Assembly (NCBI GenBank): GCA_963813975.1
Contig: CAWFAP010000008.1
Span: 682,001-746,000 of the forward strand
Reading direction: 5' to 3'
Source: RYN-230 sp963813975
GTDB taxonomy: Bacteria > Actinomycetota > Actinomycetes > Streptosporangiales > Streptosporangiaceae
Length of the DNA: 64,000 nt
Shown: in pieces, positions 15,058 through 23,620 of the stretch
Numbering within the stretch: the first letter of the stretch is position 1
Layout of the letters: each line of letters starts with the position of its first letter
Translations under genes and position numbers: made by a program
The notes under the pieces: model-generated
Seen by the model: the letters and a program-made list of their open reading frames with translations, nothing else
Databases searched by the model: none
Told to the model about the DNA's origin: nothing

Positions 15058-16000
15058 TCAGGCCCCGGAAAGGAACTGTGCCAGTTCGGTGGCGGTAGGT
15101 GCCGTCGCGGGCCCGCGCCGCGTTACCGAGATAGCCGCCGCGGCATTGGCCCGCCGGGCCGCTTCGGCGGCATCCGCCCCGGCGGCCAGGGCGGCGATGA
15201 AGGCCCCCGTGTGCGTGTCGCCCGCCCCGTTGGAGTCCAGTTCGGTGACCGGGAAGCCCGGCACCGCGAGCGGTTCCGTTGCGGAAAAATCCAGCAGGCA
15301 GCCGTCCGGTCCGGTGCGGACCAGCACACCGGCGTCGCGGCGGCCGTGACGGGCCAGGCGGCCCGCTAGCGCGCGCGCCGCCGCGGGAGGGCAGTCCTCC
15401 CCGGTCAGCGCGGCGGCCTCGCGCGCATTGCAGGTCAGCCAGTCGGCCCGGCGCAGCACCTGGTCGAGTGCGTCGGGGGGGATGGACGTGACCAGCGGCC
15501 CGGGGTCGAACACCACCGTGGTCGCGGCGGGCAGCCGGGGCAGCCAGCCGAGCAGCGCGCCGCGGTTACTGCGGTGCACCAGGCTGTAGCCGGACAGGCC
15601 GGCCGCGTCGCCGGGGCGGGCGGTCACGCCGGACAGGCCGGCCGCGGTCAGCGTGGCCTCCGCGCCGGAGCTGGTCACGAACGTCCGCTCGGCCGTGTCG
15701 TCCACCATGCTGACCACGAAGCCGGTGTCCAGGTCCGGCTGCGCTGGCTGGAGCACCTCGATGCCCTCGGCGGCCAGGCCAGCGCGGGCCAGGTCGCCGA
15801 ACGGCCCGGTGCCGTGCGCCCCCGCGTAGGCCACGGGCAGGCCCTGCCGGGCCGCGGCGGCCATCACGTTGAACCCGCCGCCCGGGGCAAGCCGGGACCC
15901 GCGGGCCAGCACGTCGCCACCGCGGCCCGGGCAGCGCCGGGACGTCCAGCACGATGTCCACCACGACGTTGCCGAGGTACAGAAGCCGCTGGATGGTCAC
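15058..16000 (-). CDS. PfkB-family sugar/nucleoside kinase, apparent 1-nt frameshift
   Basis: The start at 16000 gives MTIQRLLYLGNVVVDIVLDVPALP, the usual PfkB N-terminus. The frame changes between 15931 and 15924 (one surplus base in a CCCGGGCC tract). It continues GGDVLARGSRLAPGGGFNVMAAAARQG and, near the end, ELDSNGAGDTHTGAFIAAL with the catalytic Asp in GAGD. Rejoined it is about 313 residues, normal for ribokinase/adenosine kinase-type enzymes. It overlaps the ADP-ribosylglycohydrolase gene by ATGA (15997-16000) and is last in the leftward operon. Likely role: phosphorylating the ribose or nucleoside released by its neighbour. Confidence 0.8.
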
Positions 16001-17004
16001 GAGCCGCGCACCGCGAGAAGCCCGGCCGCCACCTGATCCAGCCGCAGCCCGTTGACCGCGCTGACCGTGGCCCGGGCCTGCTCCGGGAAGGCCGACACAC
16101 CGTGGCAGGCGCCACCGATCGCGCCGGTGATCGCGGCGATCGTGTCGCAGTCCCCGCCGGCCGACGCCGCCATCCGGCAGGCCAGCCAGGGGTCGTCCGG
16201 GGCGGCGGCCAGCAGGGCGAACGCGGCGGGCACCGACTCCTGGGTGGCCAGGCTCGTGCCGACCAGCGTGTACACCAGGTCCAGCACCTCGCCCGGGGGC
16301 CGCCCGGCGGTGAGCCCGGTGGCCCAGCTGATCCGGGCCGCCACGTCGGCGGCCGCCACCCAGTGACCGCGGCCCACGGCCCGGCCGGCGGCGGACACGG
16401 CCGCCCCGATCGCGTCCGGCACCGCCCCGCCGGCCACCCCGGCGCTGACCGCCGCGGCGACCGCGGCCGCCCCGGCCAGCGCGACGCCGGTGTTGTGCGT
16501 GACCCGGCTGGCCGCGACCACCCGGTCGGTCAGCAGGCCCCGATCCCCGGCGGGGGTGGCCACGCCGACCGGGGTGATGCGCATGGCCGCGCCGTTGGTG
16601 GTGCCGGAGCGGCCGGTCTCGTCCAGGCTGGTCCCGGCGAGCAGCGCGGACAGGGCCCGCTTGGTTGACGGGCCGAGCAGGCTCAGCGAGCCGCGGGCCC
16701 GCATGCCGTCCTCCCAGGCGAGCAGGCGGCGGGCGAACTCCGCCTCGTCGACCGCCCCGTCCCCCTCGATGATCAGGTCCGCGAGCAGCAGCGCCTGCTC
16801 GGTGTCGTCGGTGACGGTCCCGGCGGGCAGCCCCGGGGCGAGCGGCTGGTCGGGCGCACCCGGCTGGAACTCCTCCAGCAGCGGGCCGTAGCGGGCCACG
16901 ATCTCCGGACGGGGCAGCGACTCGGTGGGCATGCCGAGCGCGTCGCCCACGGCCAGCCCGTACAGCGCGCCGGCCGCGCGGTCAGCGAGCGGCCCCGCGG
17001 TCAT
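15997..17004 (-). CDS. ADP-ribosylglycohydrolase family protein (YegU-like)
   Basis: A 335-residue all-helical protein. The metal-binding residues are in VTDDTEQALLLADL (about 64-77) and ASAGGDCDTIAAITGAIGGA (about 276-295), the di-magnesium signature of ADP-ribosyl hydrolases; the start AAGALYGLAVGDALGMPTE also fits. Family members cleave N-glycosidic bonds of ADP-ribose conjugates, and E. coli YegU sits with a nucleoside transporter, a PfkB kinase and a GntR regulator. Here the neighbours are an NCS1 permease, a cysteine hydrolase and a PfkB kinase, so a catabolic N-ribosyl hydrolase is more likely than protein de-ADP-ribosylation. Both ends overlap neighbours by 4 bp. Confidence 0.88.
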   Translation of the reverse strand: MTAGPLADRAAGALYGLAVGDALGMPTESLPRPEIVARYGPLLEEFQPGAPDQPLAPGLPAGTVTDDTEQALLLADLIIEGDGAVDEAEFARRLLAWEDGMRARGSLSLLGPSTKRALSALLAGTSLDETGRSGTTNGAAMRITPVGVATPAGDRGLLTDRVVAASRVTHNTGVALAGAAAVAAAVSAGVAGGAVPDAIGAAVSAAGRAVGRGHWVAAADVAARISWATGLTAGRPPGEVLDLVYTLVGTSLATQESVPAAFALLAAAPDDPWLACRMAASAGGDCDTIAAITGAIGGACHGVSAFPEQARATVSAVNGLRLDQVAAGLLAVRGS

Positions 17005-17567
17005 CGGGCCAGGACATCATCCAGCGTCACGACCTCGACCAGCGGGGCGTACAGCCGGAGGATGTCCAGCGCCTTCTGGTGGCTGTCGTCGTCCACGCCG
17101 GCGCACGCGTCGGCGACGACCTGGACCGCGACGCCCGCGTCGGCCGCGGCCACCGCGGTGGACAGCACGCAGCAGTCGGTGGACACCCCGGCCAGCACGA
17201 GCCTGTTCCCCTGGCCTTCACGGGCCGCCTCGTTGACGCGGGCGGCCAGCTCCGGGCCCCATTTGCTGAACGTGGTCGCGTCCACCGTGGCCCCGGCGCC
17301 CACGGGGACGTCGTCCACCAGCTCCCAGATCCGGGCGTCCGGCGGCTGGAGCGCGAACGGCCAGGCCTCGTAGTAGCCCCGCCATGCGCCCGCCGGGGCG
17401 GCGGGGGCGATGAACCGGGTGAACACCACGTCGGGCTGGAACGCCGTGACCAGATCGCGGACCGGCTTGATGATCTCGCCGAACCGCGGCGCCAGCCAGG
17501 GGCTGCCCGGCTCGCCGAACACCCGCTGCATGTCGATGACGGCCAGGCAGCCGCGCGGCGTACTCAC
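17001..17567 (-). CDS. isochorismatase-like cysteine hydrolase (probable amidase)
   Basis: A 188-residue protein starting at the GTG 17567, which forms GTGA with the permease stop. The triad of the family is visible: Asp12 in LAVIDMQ, Lys102 in TTFSKWG and Cys133 in GVSTDCCV. Relatives are nicotinamidases, maleamate and carbamoylsarcosine amidohydrolases and isochorismatases. In an operon with a permease for N-heterocycles and a glycohydrolase, an amidase acting on a carboxamide or carbamoyl group is the best guess. Its stop overlaps the glycohydrolase start (17001-17004). Confidence 0.85.
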   Translation of the reverse strand: MSTPRGCLAVIDMQRVFGEPGSPWLAPRFGEIIKPVRDLVTAFQPDVVFTRFIAPAAPAGAWRGYYEAWPFALQPPDARIWELVDDVPVGAGATVDATTFSKWGPELAARVNEAAREGQGNRLVLAGVSTDCCVLSTAVAAADAGVAVQVVADACAGVDDDSHQKALDILRLYAPLVEVVTLDDVLAR

Positions 17568-19069
17568 CCAGTCGTCGCCGGGGCGAGGGTCGGAGACGAC
17601 TCCTGGGCCCGCACCGGCGCGGCGTCCAGCGCCCATCCCGCGACGAACCCGATGACCAGCGCGACCAGCACGCCCAGGTTCGCGAAGGCCCATGCGCCGG
17701 ACTTGCCGCCCAGGCCGAGCGGGCCGAGCAGGTAGCCCTGCCAGGTGAGCCAGCTCGCGTTGAGGTTGGTAACCAGGCCCCAGCCAATCCCGGTGGCGAC
17801 CACGATGATGGCCAGCGGGGCCAGCCGGATGTCACCGTAGCGGCCGCGCGGGTCGTACAGCTCGGGCTCGGCGTAGTCCTTCCGGCGCAGCATGATGTCG
17901 GCCAGCATGATTCCGCACCAGGCGGCGATCGGCACGCCCAGCGTGATCAGGAACCCCTCGAACTGGATCAGGAAGTTGTGCGCCACGAACACCACGTAGA
18001 TCGTGCCCAGCACCATCACGGTCCCGTCGATGAGGGCGGCGGCGTACCGCGGGATGCGCACCCCGAGGGTCAGGAGCGCCAGGCCGGAAGAGTAAATGTC
18101 CAGCACCGACCCGCCGACCAGGCCGAGCACCGCCACGATCGCGAACGGGACCAGGAACCAGGTGGGCAGCAGCGTGGTCAGCGCGCCGACCGGGTCCGCG
18201 CCGATCGCGCTGCTCAGCTTCGCCGAGGAGCCCGCCAGCAGCAGGCCGAAGGCCAGCAGGAAGATCGGCGCGATGGACGAGCCGAACGTGGTCCAGCCGA
18301 TGACGCCGCGGCCCGAGGAGCGGCGCGGCAGGTAGCGGGAGTAGTCCGCGGCCGCGTTCACCCAGCCCAGCCCGAACCCGGTCATCACGAACACCAGCGC
18401 GCCGATGAACTTCTGCGGCGACCCGGCCGGGATCGCGGACACCGTGTGCCAGTGGATCTTGTCGGCGACCAGCGCGATGAACACCACGGTCAGCACCCCG
18501 GTGACCCAGGTGATCACCGACTGCATGCGCATGATCAGGTCGAAGCCCATCACCCCGCCGGTCACGGTCAGCGCGCTCACCACGATCAGCGCGATCACCT
18601 TGACCCCGGTGCCGCCGCCCCAGCCCAGCCGCTCGAACACGGTCGCGGTGGCCAGCGTGGCCAGGATGATCAGCACGGTCTCCCAGCCCACCGTGAGCAG
18701 CCAGGAGATGAGCGACGGGAGCTTGTTGCCGGTGATCCCGAACGCGGCCCGGCCCAGCACCATGGTCGGCGCCGAGCCCCGCTTGCCCGCCACCGCGATG
18801 AACCCGCAGAGCAGGAACGAGACGATGATCCCGATCAGCCCGAGTGCGATCGCCTGCCAGAAGGAGACGCCGAAGCCGAGCACGAACGCGCCGTAGCCCA
18901 GGCCGAGGACCGAGACGTTGGCCGCGAACCAGGGCCAGAACAGGTCGCGCGGGTGACCCTTGCGCTCGGCGTCCGTGATGACGTTGATGCCGTTGGCCTC
19001 GATCTGCAGCGGTTTCAGCTCAGGCGCAGCGCCACCGCTCGTTGGGCCATCGGTCGTCGGGTTAGCCAT
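17564..19069 (-). CDS. NCS1 family permease (purine/cytosine-type)
   Basis: A 501-residue protein with about 12 transmembrane helices. Family landmarks include WPWFAANVSVLGLGYGAFVLG (TM1), NKLPSLISWLLTVGWETV (TM3), GFGLGWVNAAADYSRYLPR (TM6-7) and NFLIQFEGFLITLGVPIAAWCGIMLADIML. NCS1 symporters import purines, cytosine, allantoin, hydantoins, vitamins B6 and the like with H+ or Na+. The ATG at 19069 with GAAGGGG upstream is chosen over one 37 codons upstream. It overlaps the CoxG gene by 8 bp and the hydrolase by 4 bp. Confidence 0.92.
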   Translation of the reverse strand: MANPTTDGPTSGGAAPELKPLQIEANGINVITDAERKGHPRDLFWPWFAANVSVLGLGYGAFVLGFGVSFWQAIALGLIGIIVSFLLCGFIAVAGKRGSAPTMVLGRAAFGITGNKLPSLISWLLTVGWETVLIILATLATATVFERLGWGGGTGVKVIALIVVSALTVTGGVMGFDLIMRMQSVITWVTGVLTVVFIALVADKIHWHTVSAIPAGSPQKFIGALVFVMTGFGLGWVNAAADYSRYLPRRSSGRGVIGWTTFGSSIAPIFLLAFGLLLAGSSAKLSSAIGADPVGALTTLLPTWFLVPFAIVAVLGLVGGSVLDIYSSGLALLTLGVRIPRYAAALIDGTVMVLGTIYVVFVAHNFLIQFEGFLITLGVPIAAWCGIMLADIMLRRKDYAEPELYDPRGRYGDIRLAPLAIIVVATGIGWGLVTNLNASWLTWQGYLLGPLGLGGKSGAWAFANLGVLVALVIGFVAGWALDAAPVRAQESSPTLAPATTG

Positions 19070-19730
19070 GACGTGCCCCTTCGTGCGAGAAGTACCAGAG
19101 GGAATCGGAGGGTAGGGACAGCCCCGGATGGCGGCGCCGCCACACCGCCACGGCGGCCAGCGCACCGGCCGCCAGGGCACCGCCGGCCAGCAGCAGCGCC
19201 GAGGCGGCGATCACCCTCCGGTTGACCCGGGGGGGTTGCGGGGCTGGACGGGCCGGGCCCGTGGTGACCGGACCCGCCCCGGCCTGGGTGGCGAGCAGTT
19301 GCTCGACGTTGCCGGCGAACTCCTCGACCAGGCGCTGGCCGACGTGGCCGATCGCGCCCGGGGCGTAGGTGGCCACCTGACCCTGGATCATCAGGTCGGC
19401 GCTGATCAGCACCCGGGTGCCGGCCCCGCGGGATTCCACCCGCAGGGTCACGCTGGCGTCGGCCCGGCCCTGGCCGCCGCGCTCCCACCCGGATGCGTGC
19501 AGGGTGGCGGTGCCCGCGTCCCGGTCGGCGTTGGCGAGGCGCACGGTGCCCGTGTACACGGCCTGCTTCGGGCCGATCCGCAGGTGCAGTTCCCCGGCGT
19601 AGGTGCTGTCGGCGACCTCGCCGATGAGGCGGCTGCCGGGCAGGCAGGCGGCCACTGTCCCGGCGTCGAGAAGCGCGTCCAGCACCTCCGGGGCAGGCCG
19701 GCCGATACGGATCGCGCTGGTGAGCTGCAC
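19062..19730 (-). CDS. CoxG/SRPBCC-domain protein with C-terminal membrane anchor
   Basis: A 222-residue protein. The N-terminal about 145 residues form a CoxG-type START/SRPBCC domain (APEVLDALLDAGTVAACLPGSRLIGEV, then GPKQAVYTGTVRL and HVGQRLVEEFAGNVEQLL). A Pro-rich linker and one transmembrane helix follow (ASALLLAGGALAAGALAAVAVW), with a short basic tail. CoxG proteins accompany molybdenum hydroxylases and help recruit them to the membrane in CO dehydrogenase systems. The molybdenum hydroxylase operon lies about 4 kb away on the other strand with a shared putative operator. Confidence 0.85.
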   Translation of the reverse strand: MQLTSAIRIGRPAPEVLDALLDAGTVAACLPGSRLIGEVADSTYAGELHLRIGPKQAVYTGTVRLANADRDAGTATLHASGWERGGQGRADASVTLRVESRGAGTRVLISADLMIQGQVATYAPGAIGHVGQRLVEEFAGNVEQLLATQAGAGPVTTGPARPAPQPPRVNRRVIAASALLLAGGALAAGALAAVAVWRRRHPGLSLPSDSLWYFSHEGARHG

Positions 19731-19740
19731 AGCCGCGCCC

Positions 19741-20538
19741 CTAGCGGTCCATGATCGCTTTGCGCTGGGCCCCGTCCACCGGGATGTGGGCCCCGTTCAT
19801 GAAGCTGGCCCGCGGCGAGGCGAGGAACGTGACCAGCGCGGCGACCTCGGACGGCTCGCAGATCCGGCCGAACGGGATCGACTCCTGCGCAAGCTCGTGA
19901 GCCCGGTCCTGGGAGACGCCCTTATCCCGGGCGAAGGCCTTCTCCAGCGTGTCCCACCGGTCCGTGTTCACCGGCCCCGGATTCACCGTGTTGATCCGCA
20001 CGCCGTAGCGGCCGTACTGCTCGGCGACCGACGACGCGAAGTTGATGTCCGCCGCGTTCGCCGCGCCCGCGGTCATCTCCCAGTAGCTGGGCTTAAGGCC
20101 GTCGTTGCCCACGACCAGGACGATCGAGCCGGAGCCCCGCTCCCGCATCTGCCCGATGACGGCCCGGACCGAGCGGACGTAGCCCATGAATTTGAGGTTC
20201 AGGCTGGCCATCCACTGTTCTTCGGTCAGGTCCTCCAGCAACCCGCCGGGCGAGCTGCCCGCGCAGGTCACCAGGATGTCGATGGGGCCGAGGTGGTCCT
20301 CGGTGGCGGCCACGCAGCGCTCCACGTCGGCGGTCACGCTCATGTCACCGGCCAGCGCCACTACCGGCCGCCCGGTGGCGGCCTGGATTTCCTTGGCCGT
20401 GACCTCGAGCGGTGCGGCCGTCCGCGCGGTAATGGCCACATTGGCGCCTTCGGCGGCGAGATGCTCAGCGACGTGACGGCCGATGCCCTTGCTGGCCCCG
20501 GTGACCAGGGCCACCTTTCCGTCCAGCTGAAGATCCAC
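19741..20538 (-). CDS. SDR family oxidoreductase with atypical active site
   Basis: A 265-residue Rossmann-fold protein. The cofactor motif is TGASKGIGRH (about residues 14-23) and the core includes DILVTCAGSSPGG. The normal catalytic Tyr-x3-Lys is not present: the corresponding region reads SYWEMTAGAANAADINF, with Asn where Lys is expected, so the Tyr of SYWEM may or may not substitute. NPGPVNTDRW and the C-terminal FLASPRASFMNGAHIPVDGA are typical. It is the first gene of the leftward permease/glycohydrolase operon, 10 bp before coxG. Dehydrogenase or hydratase-like activity on a pathway intermediate is inferred. Confidence 0.83.
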   Translation of the reverse strand: MDLQLDGKVALVTGASKGIGRHVAEHLAAEGANVAITARTAAPLEVTAKEIQAATGRPVVALAGDMSVTADVERCVAATEDHLGPIDILVTCAGSSPGGLLEDLTEEQWMASLNLKFMGYVRSVRAVIGQMRERGSGSIVLVVGNDGLKPSYWEMTAGAANAADINFASSVAEQYGRYGVRINTVNPGPVNTDRWDTLEKAFARDKGVSQDRAHELAQESIPFGRICEPSEVAALVTFLASPRASFMNGAHIPVDGAQRKAIMDR

Positions 20539-20704
20539 CGCAGACCCCTTCCGCCGTGCGCGGGCCGGCCAGGCCGCCAGGCACGGGCAAGCCGTAACGC
20601 CGTTGCGGTAACGCTGTCGCGGTCATGCCTGTCAAAGCACTCCAACGCGCCTGTGGCGCTGTGCATGCCCTGGCTGGGCGCTTCCGGGCCGCGTGCTGGC
20701 AGGA

Positions 20705-20714
20705 TGGTATACCA
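20705..20714. promoter_or_regulatory. putative GntR operator, copy 1
   Basis: TGGTATACCA, a perfect 10-bp palindrome, is within the 13-bp string TGGTATACCAAAT that recurs exactly at 23621-23633. Half-sites of TGGT/ACCA type are common for GntR/FCD regulators, and such a regulator is encoded at 29804. It lies 167 bp upstream of the SDR-CoxG-permease operon. Confidence 0.6.
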
Positions 20715-20794
20715 AATATCAGTTTGGCGGAAGGCTCGTGGCCTGGCCGGATATGACGGACTTATCGCTGAAGGCCCTCTGCGGGCGGCCCGGC

Positions 20795-20945
20795 CCGGCG
20801 CGGTACCCAGGCCCGGTACCGGCGCCGCACCGGGGGGCGGTACTGGGGTGGTACCGGTGCCGGTGCCGGGGCCGGTGCCGGTACCGGGGGCGTATCGGCA
20901 CCGCACCGGGGGCGGTACTGGGGCACTACTGGACGGGTACCGGGG
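20795..20945. repeat. GC-rich repeat block with GGTACC and CCGGTGCC motifs
   Basis: A 28-bp unit (20820-20848) containing CCGCACCGG and GCGGTACTGGGG recurs with few changes at 20896-20923. Between and around the copies are at least five GGTACC sites and runs of CCGGTGCCGG. Non-coding as far as I can see. Confidence 0.6.
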
Positions 20946-21208
20946 CGACCTGGACGGCTGCCTCAGGCCCCGGCGGGCCGGGGTCCCCGCCCACCCGGGT
21001 GTCCCCTCCAGCCAACGCACCACCCGCATCACCAGTCACATCGATCATGTGCCGCCGCCGATTGATCATGTGCCCCGCCGACATTTCACGCCCAACGTGC
21101 GCCCGGCGGGGTAATTTGCCCGATTGGGGCGAACGTTCAGCGTGAAAGGTCAGCGGATCCTGCCCGGGCCGGGACCGGGACCGGAGGGGCCGGGACGGGC
21201 GCCGGTCG

Positions 21209-22897
21209 TTATGGGGGTGGGGCATCGGGGGGGTGGCCAGCCGCGGCGGTGAGGACGGCCCGGTTCAGTTTGCCAAGCTGGTTGCGGGGCAGCGCGGCGA
21301 GGGCGAACACCTCTTTCGGGCACTTGTAGGCGGCCAGCAGCGTCCTCGCGTGGGCCATCAGTTCGGCCTGGCTGACCGTGGCTCCGGGGTGTGGCACGAC
21401 CCAGGCGGTCACCTGCTCACCCCAGCGCGGGTGGGGCAGTCCCGCGACCGCCGCTTCGGCCACCGACGGGTGGCGCTCCAGCACGATCTCGACCTCACGG
21501 GGATAGACGTTCAGCCCGCCGCTGATGATCAGCTCCTTGATCCGCCCTCGGATGACCAGGTGGCCGGTGGCCGGGTCGATGATCCCGATGTCACCGGTGC
21601 GGAACCAGCCGTCCGGCGTGAAGGCCGCCGCGGTGGCCTGGTCGTCGTGCCAGTACCCGGCGAACACCTGCGGGCCGCGCACCTGGATCTCGCCGTCCGT
21701 GCCGGGCCGCGCTTCTTGGTCCATGGCCCAGACCCGGCACTCGACCCCGGGCAGCGGCACGCCGACGGTGTCCGGTTGGGCCGCACCGAGCGGGTTCGAC
21801 ACGTCGAGCCCGGATTCCGTCGTCCCGTAACGGATCAGTGGCAACTGGCCCAGCAGCCGGGGCAACCGGGCGGCGAGGGCCGGGCTCAGCGGGGCGGAGC
21901 CGCAGACCGCGAAGCGGAGGCTCCCCAGGAGTAGCGGCCCGTCGGACGCTTCCTGAAGAGCCTGGTAGCTGGCGGGCACGCCGAACAGCACGGTGGCGCC
22001 TTTGGCCCGCACCGTGGCGATGAGCTCGGCGGGGTCGAACCTGGACAACAGGTGCGCACTGGACCCGGCGATCAGCGTGGCGTGCACGCCGCCCAGGCCG
22101 TGCTGGTGGAACAGCGGCAGGGCGTGCACCAGCACGTCAGCGTCGGTCCACCGCCAGGCGGCCATGGCACCCTGGATGGAGGCGGCCAGCTGCCGATGGG
22201 TCAGCGGCACCCCCTTCGGGCGCCCGGTGGTGCCGGAGGTGTAGGCGAGCAGCGCGATGTCCTCCGCCGAGGGGGGCACCCCGGAGGTCTCTCCCGAAGG
22301 GGGCGCCCCGGAGGTCTCCCCCGGCACGTCGCCGGGGAAATCCCCGGCCGCCACGATCTCCAGCCCCGCCAGCCTGGTCACCGTGGCCAGCCGCTGGGCC
22401 GGGCCGGGGTCCGCCACCGCAAGCCGCGCACCGGAGTCAGCGACCAGGTGCTCCAGTTCAGCGGCGGTGTAGCCGGGGTTGGCCAGCACCACGACCACAC
22501 CAGCGCGGAGCGCCCCGAGGTACCAGCGCAGGAAGCCGAGGCTCGAGCCGGCGGCCAGCAGCATCCGCTCCCCCGGGGCCAGCCGGGCCCCTAGCCACGC
22601 GGCGGCCTGCCGGGCCTCCGCATCCAGCCGCCCGTGGCTGACCGGCTGGCCGTCCACGCTCACCGCGACCCGGTCCGGAACCCGGCGCGCCGATGCGGCG
22701 GCCAGGTCCGGGATGGTCGCCGGGCCCGGGGCCGCGATGCCGGTCCCGGCCGGGGCCGCGGCCGGCCAGGGGCTGAGCCCGCCGGAACCGGGGTCGGCCC
22801 CGTGAATGCGCCACCCGTGGCGGCTCCACGCGCCGGCCGAACTCCAGGCCGTCACTCCCGCGTCCGTCCCGCTCCCATCCGTCACGCGCCACTCCAC
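21209..22897 (-). CDS. class I adenylate-forming acyl-CoA synthetase
   Basis: A protein of about 560 residues with the ANL core motifs: the P-loop-like LLAYTSGTTGRPKGVPLTH, IRYGTTESG (A5 region), GWFRTGDIG (A7), and GRIKELIISGGLNVYPREVE (A8 hinge) with a late catalytic Lys in NQLGKLNRAVL. It forms an acyl-adenylate and then a CoA thioester; overall order resembles malonyl/medium-chain acid ligases. A Gly/Pro/Ser loop with a duplicated unit (SGETSGxPPS) is inserted before the P-loop. ATG 22897 overlaps the enoyl-CoA hydratase stop; a GTG at 22885 gives a GTGA overlap and is equally plausible. Second gene of the leftward pair. Confidence 0.88.
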   Translation of the reverse strand: MEWRVTDGSGTDAGVTAWSSAGAWSRHGWRIHGADPGSGGLSPWPAAAPAGTGIAAPGPATIPDLAAASARRVPDRVAVSVDGQPVSHGRLDAEARQAAAWLGARLAPGERMLLAAGSSLGFLRWYLGALRAGVVVVLANPGYTAAELEHLVADSGARLAVADPGPAQRLATVTRLAGLEIVAAGDFPGDVPGETSGAPPSGETSGVPPSAEDIALLAYTSGTTGRPKGVPLTHRQLAASIQGAMAAWRWTDADVLVHALPLFHQHGLGGVHATLIAGSSAHLLSRFDPAELIATVRAKGATVLFGVPASYQALQEASDGPLLLGSLRFAVCGSAPLSPALAARLPRLLGQLPLIRYGTTESGLDVSNPLGAAQPDTVGVPLPGVECRVWAMDQEARPGTDGEIQVRGPQVFAGYWHDDQATAAAFTPDGWFRTGDIGIIDPATGHLVIRGRIKELIISGGLNVYPREVEIVLERHPSVAEAAVAGLPHPRWGEQVTAWVVPHPGATVSQAELMAHARTLLAAYKCPKEVFALAALPRNQLGKLNRAVLTAAAGHPPDAPPP

Positions 22898-23577
22898 GCC
22901 GCCCGGTTGGCGTCGCGCTCGGCCCGCAAGCGTTCCAGCAGCCCACCCGCCGACGCGATCAGCTTCACGGGGCCGGCCACCCCCGGCCCCCGAGCCAGCA
23001 GGTCCCCGGCCAGCTCCGCGGCGACCTTGCCCGGCTCGTCCTCGACCCGGTTCACCAGGCCCAGGCGCAAGGCCTCCCCGGCCTCGACCCAGCGGCCGGT
23101 CAGGGTCAGCTCCAGGGCGGCTCCCCGGCCGATCAGCCCGGGCAGCAGCCAGGCCCCCACGGCCAGGTCGCGGCCGGGCGGGCCGGTCCAGCGGAACCGG
23201 GCGCGCGGCCCGGCGACGCGCAGGTCGGCGGCCCCGGCGAGCTGCGCGCCGCCACCGACGGCCGGCCCTTCGACCACCGCGATGACCGGGCCGGCCCGGG
23301 TGACCATGGCCTCGTAAGTCTCGTACAGCAGGTCGGAGACCACGGCCCGCTCGCGGTCCGGCAGGCTCAGGTCAGCGCCGGCACAGAACGCGCCGGGGCC
23401 GGTGCTCTCGATCAGCACGGGGACGGTGGGGTCGGCGCGGAAGATGTCCAGCAGGGCGCGGGTCATGCCCGCGTCGAGCGCATTGCGGCGCTCGGGGCGG
23501 TCCAGCCGCACCGAGAGGAATCCGGGCGGCGCCGACCCGGCCGGGCCCGGCTGGACCAGGACAGACGGGTGCAGCAT
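22882..23577 (-). CDS. enoyl-CoA hydratase/isomerase (crotonase) family protein
   Basis: A 231-residue crotonase. FLSVRLDRPERRNALDAGMTRAL is the usual start. The oxyanion-hole segments appear as GAFCAGADLS and VEGPAVGGGAQLAGAADLRVAG. The ATG at 23577 has CAGGAG upstream; a longer frame to 23631 would be encoded by the operator palindrome itself and is rejected. Together with the ligase it suggests a beta-oxidation-like or hydration step on a CoA-bound ring-cleavage product. It is divergent from the molybdenum hydroxylase operon across operator copy 2. Confidence 0.88.
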   Translation of the reverse strand: MLHPSVLVQPGPAGSAPPGFLSVRLDRPERRNALDAGMTRALLDIFRADPTVPVLIESTGPGAFCAGADLSLPDRERAVVSDLLYETYEAMVTRAGPVIAVVEGPAVGGGAQLAGAADLRVAGPRARFRWTGPPGRDLAVGAWLLPGLIGRGAALELTLTGRWVEAGEALRLGLVNRVEDEPGKVAAELAGDLLARGPGVAGPVKLIASAGGLLERLRAERDANRAAWSGA

Positions 23578-23620
23578 CGGCAACTCCTGGCCAAGCGCCC
23601 TCAGCGGCGTCCTTGACATA

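Larger units (their letters stand above)
20539..21208. other. 670-bp intergenic region upstream of the SDR-permease operon
   Basis: No credible gene. It contains the palindrome TGGTATACCA (20705-20714), a dense block of GGTACC/CCGGTGCC repeats (20795-20945), a 21-bp direct repeat around GATCATGTGCC (21042-21082) and widely spaced arms TTTCACGC (21084-21091) and GCGTGAAA (21140-21147). On the minus strand TTGACA at about 20633-20638 is a possible -35 for the SDR operon. Confidence 0.55.

Noticed and set aside
20693..21145. Possible 150-residue gene in the repeat-rich intergenic block
   Set aside because: Composition (Arg/Gly/Pro/Trp/Cys) reflects the DNA repeats, there is no Shine-Dalgarno, and the frame begins inside the putative operator.
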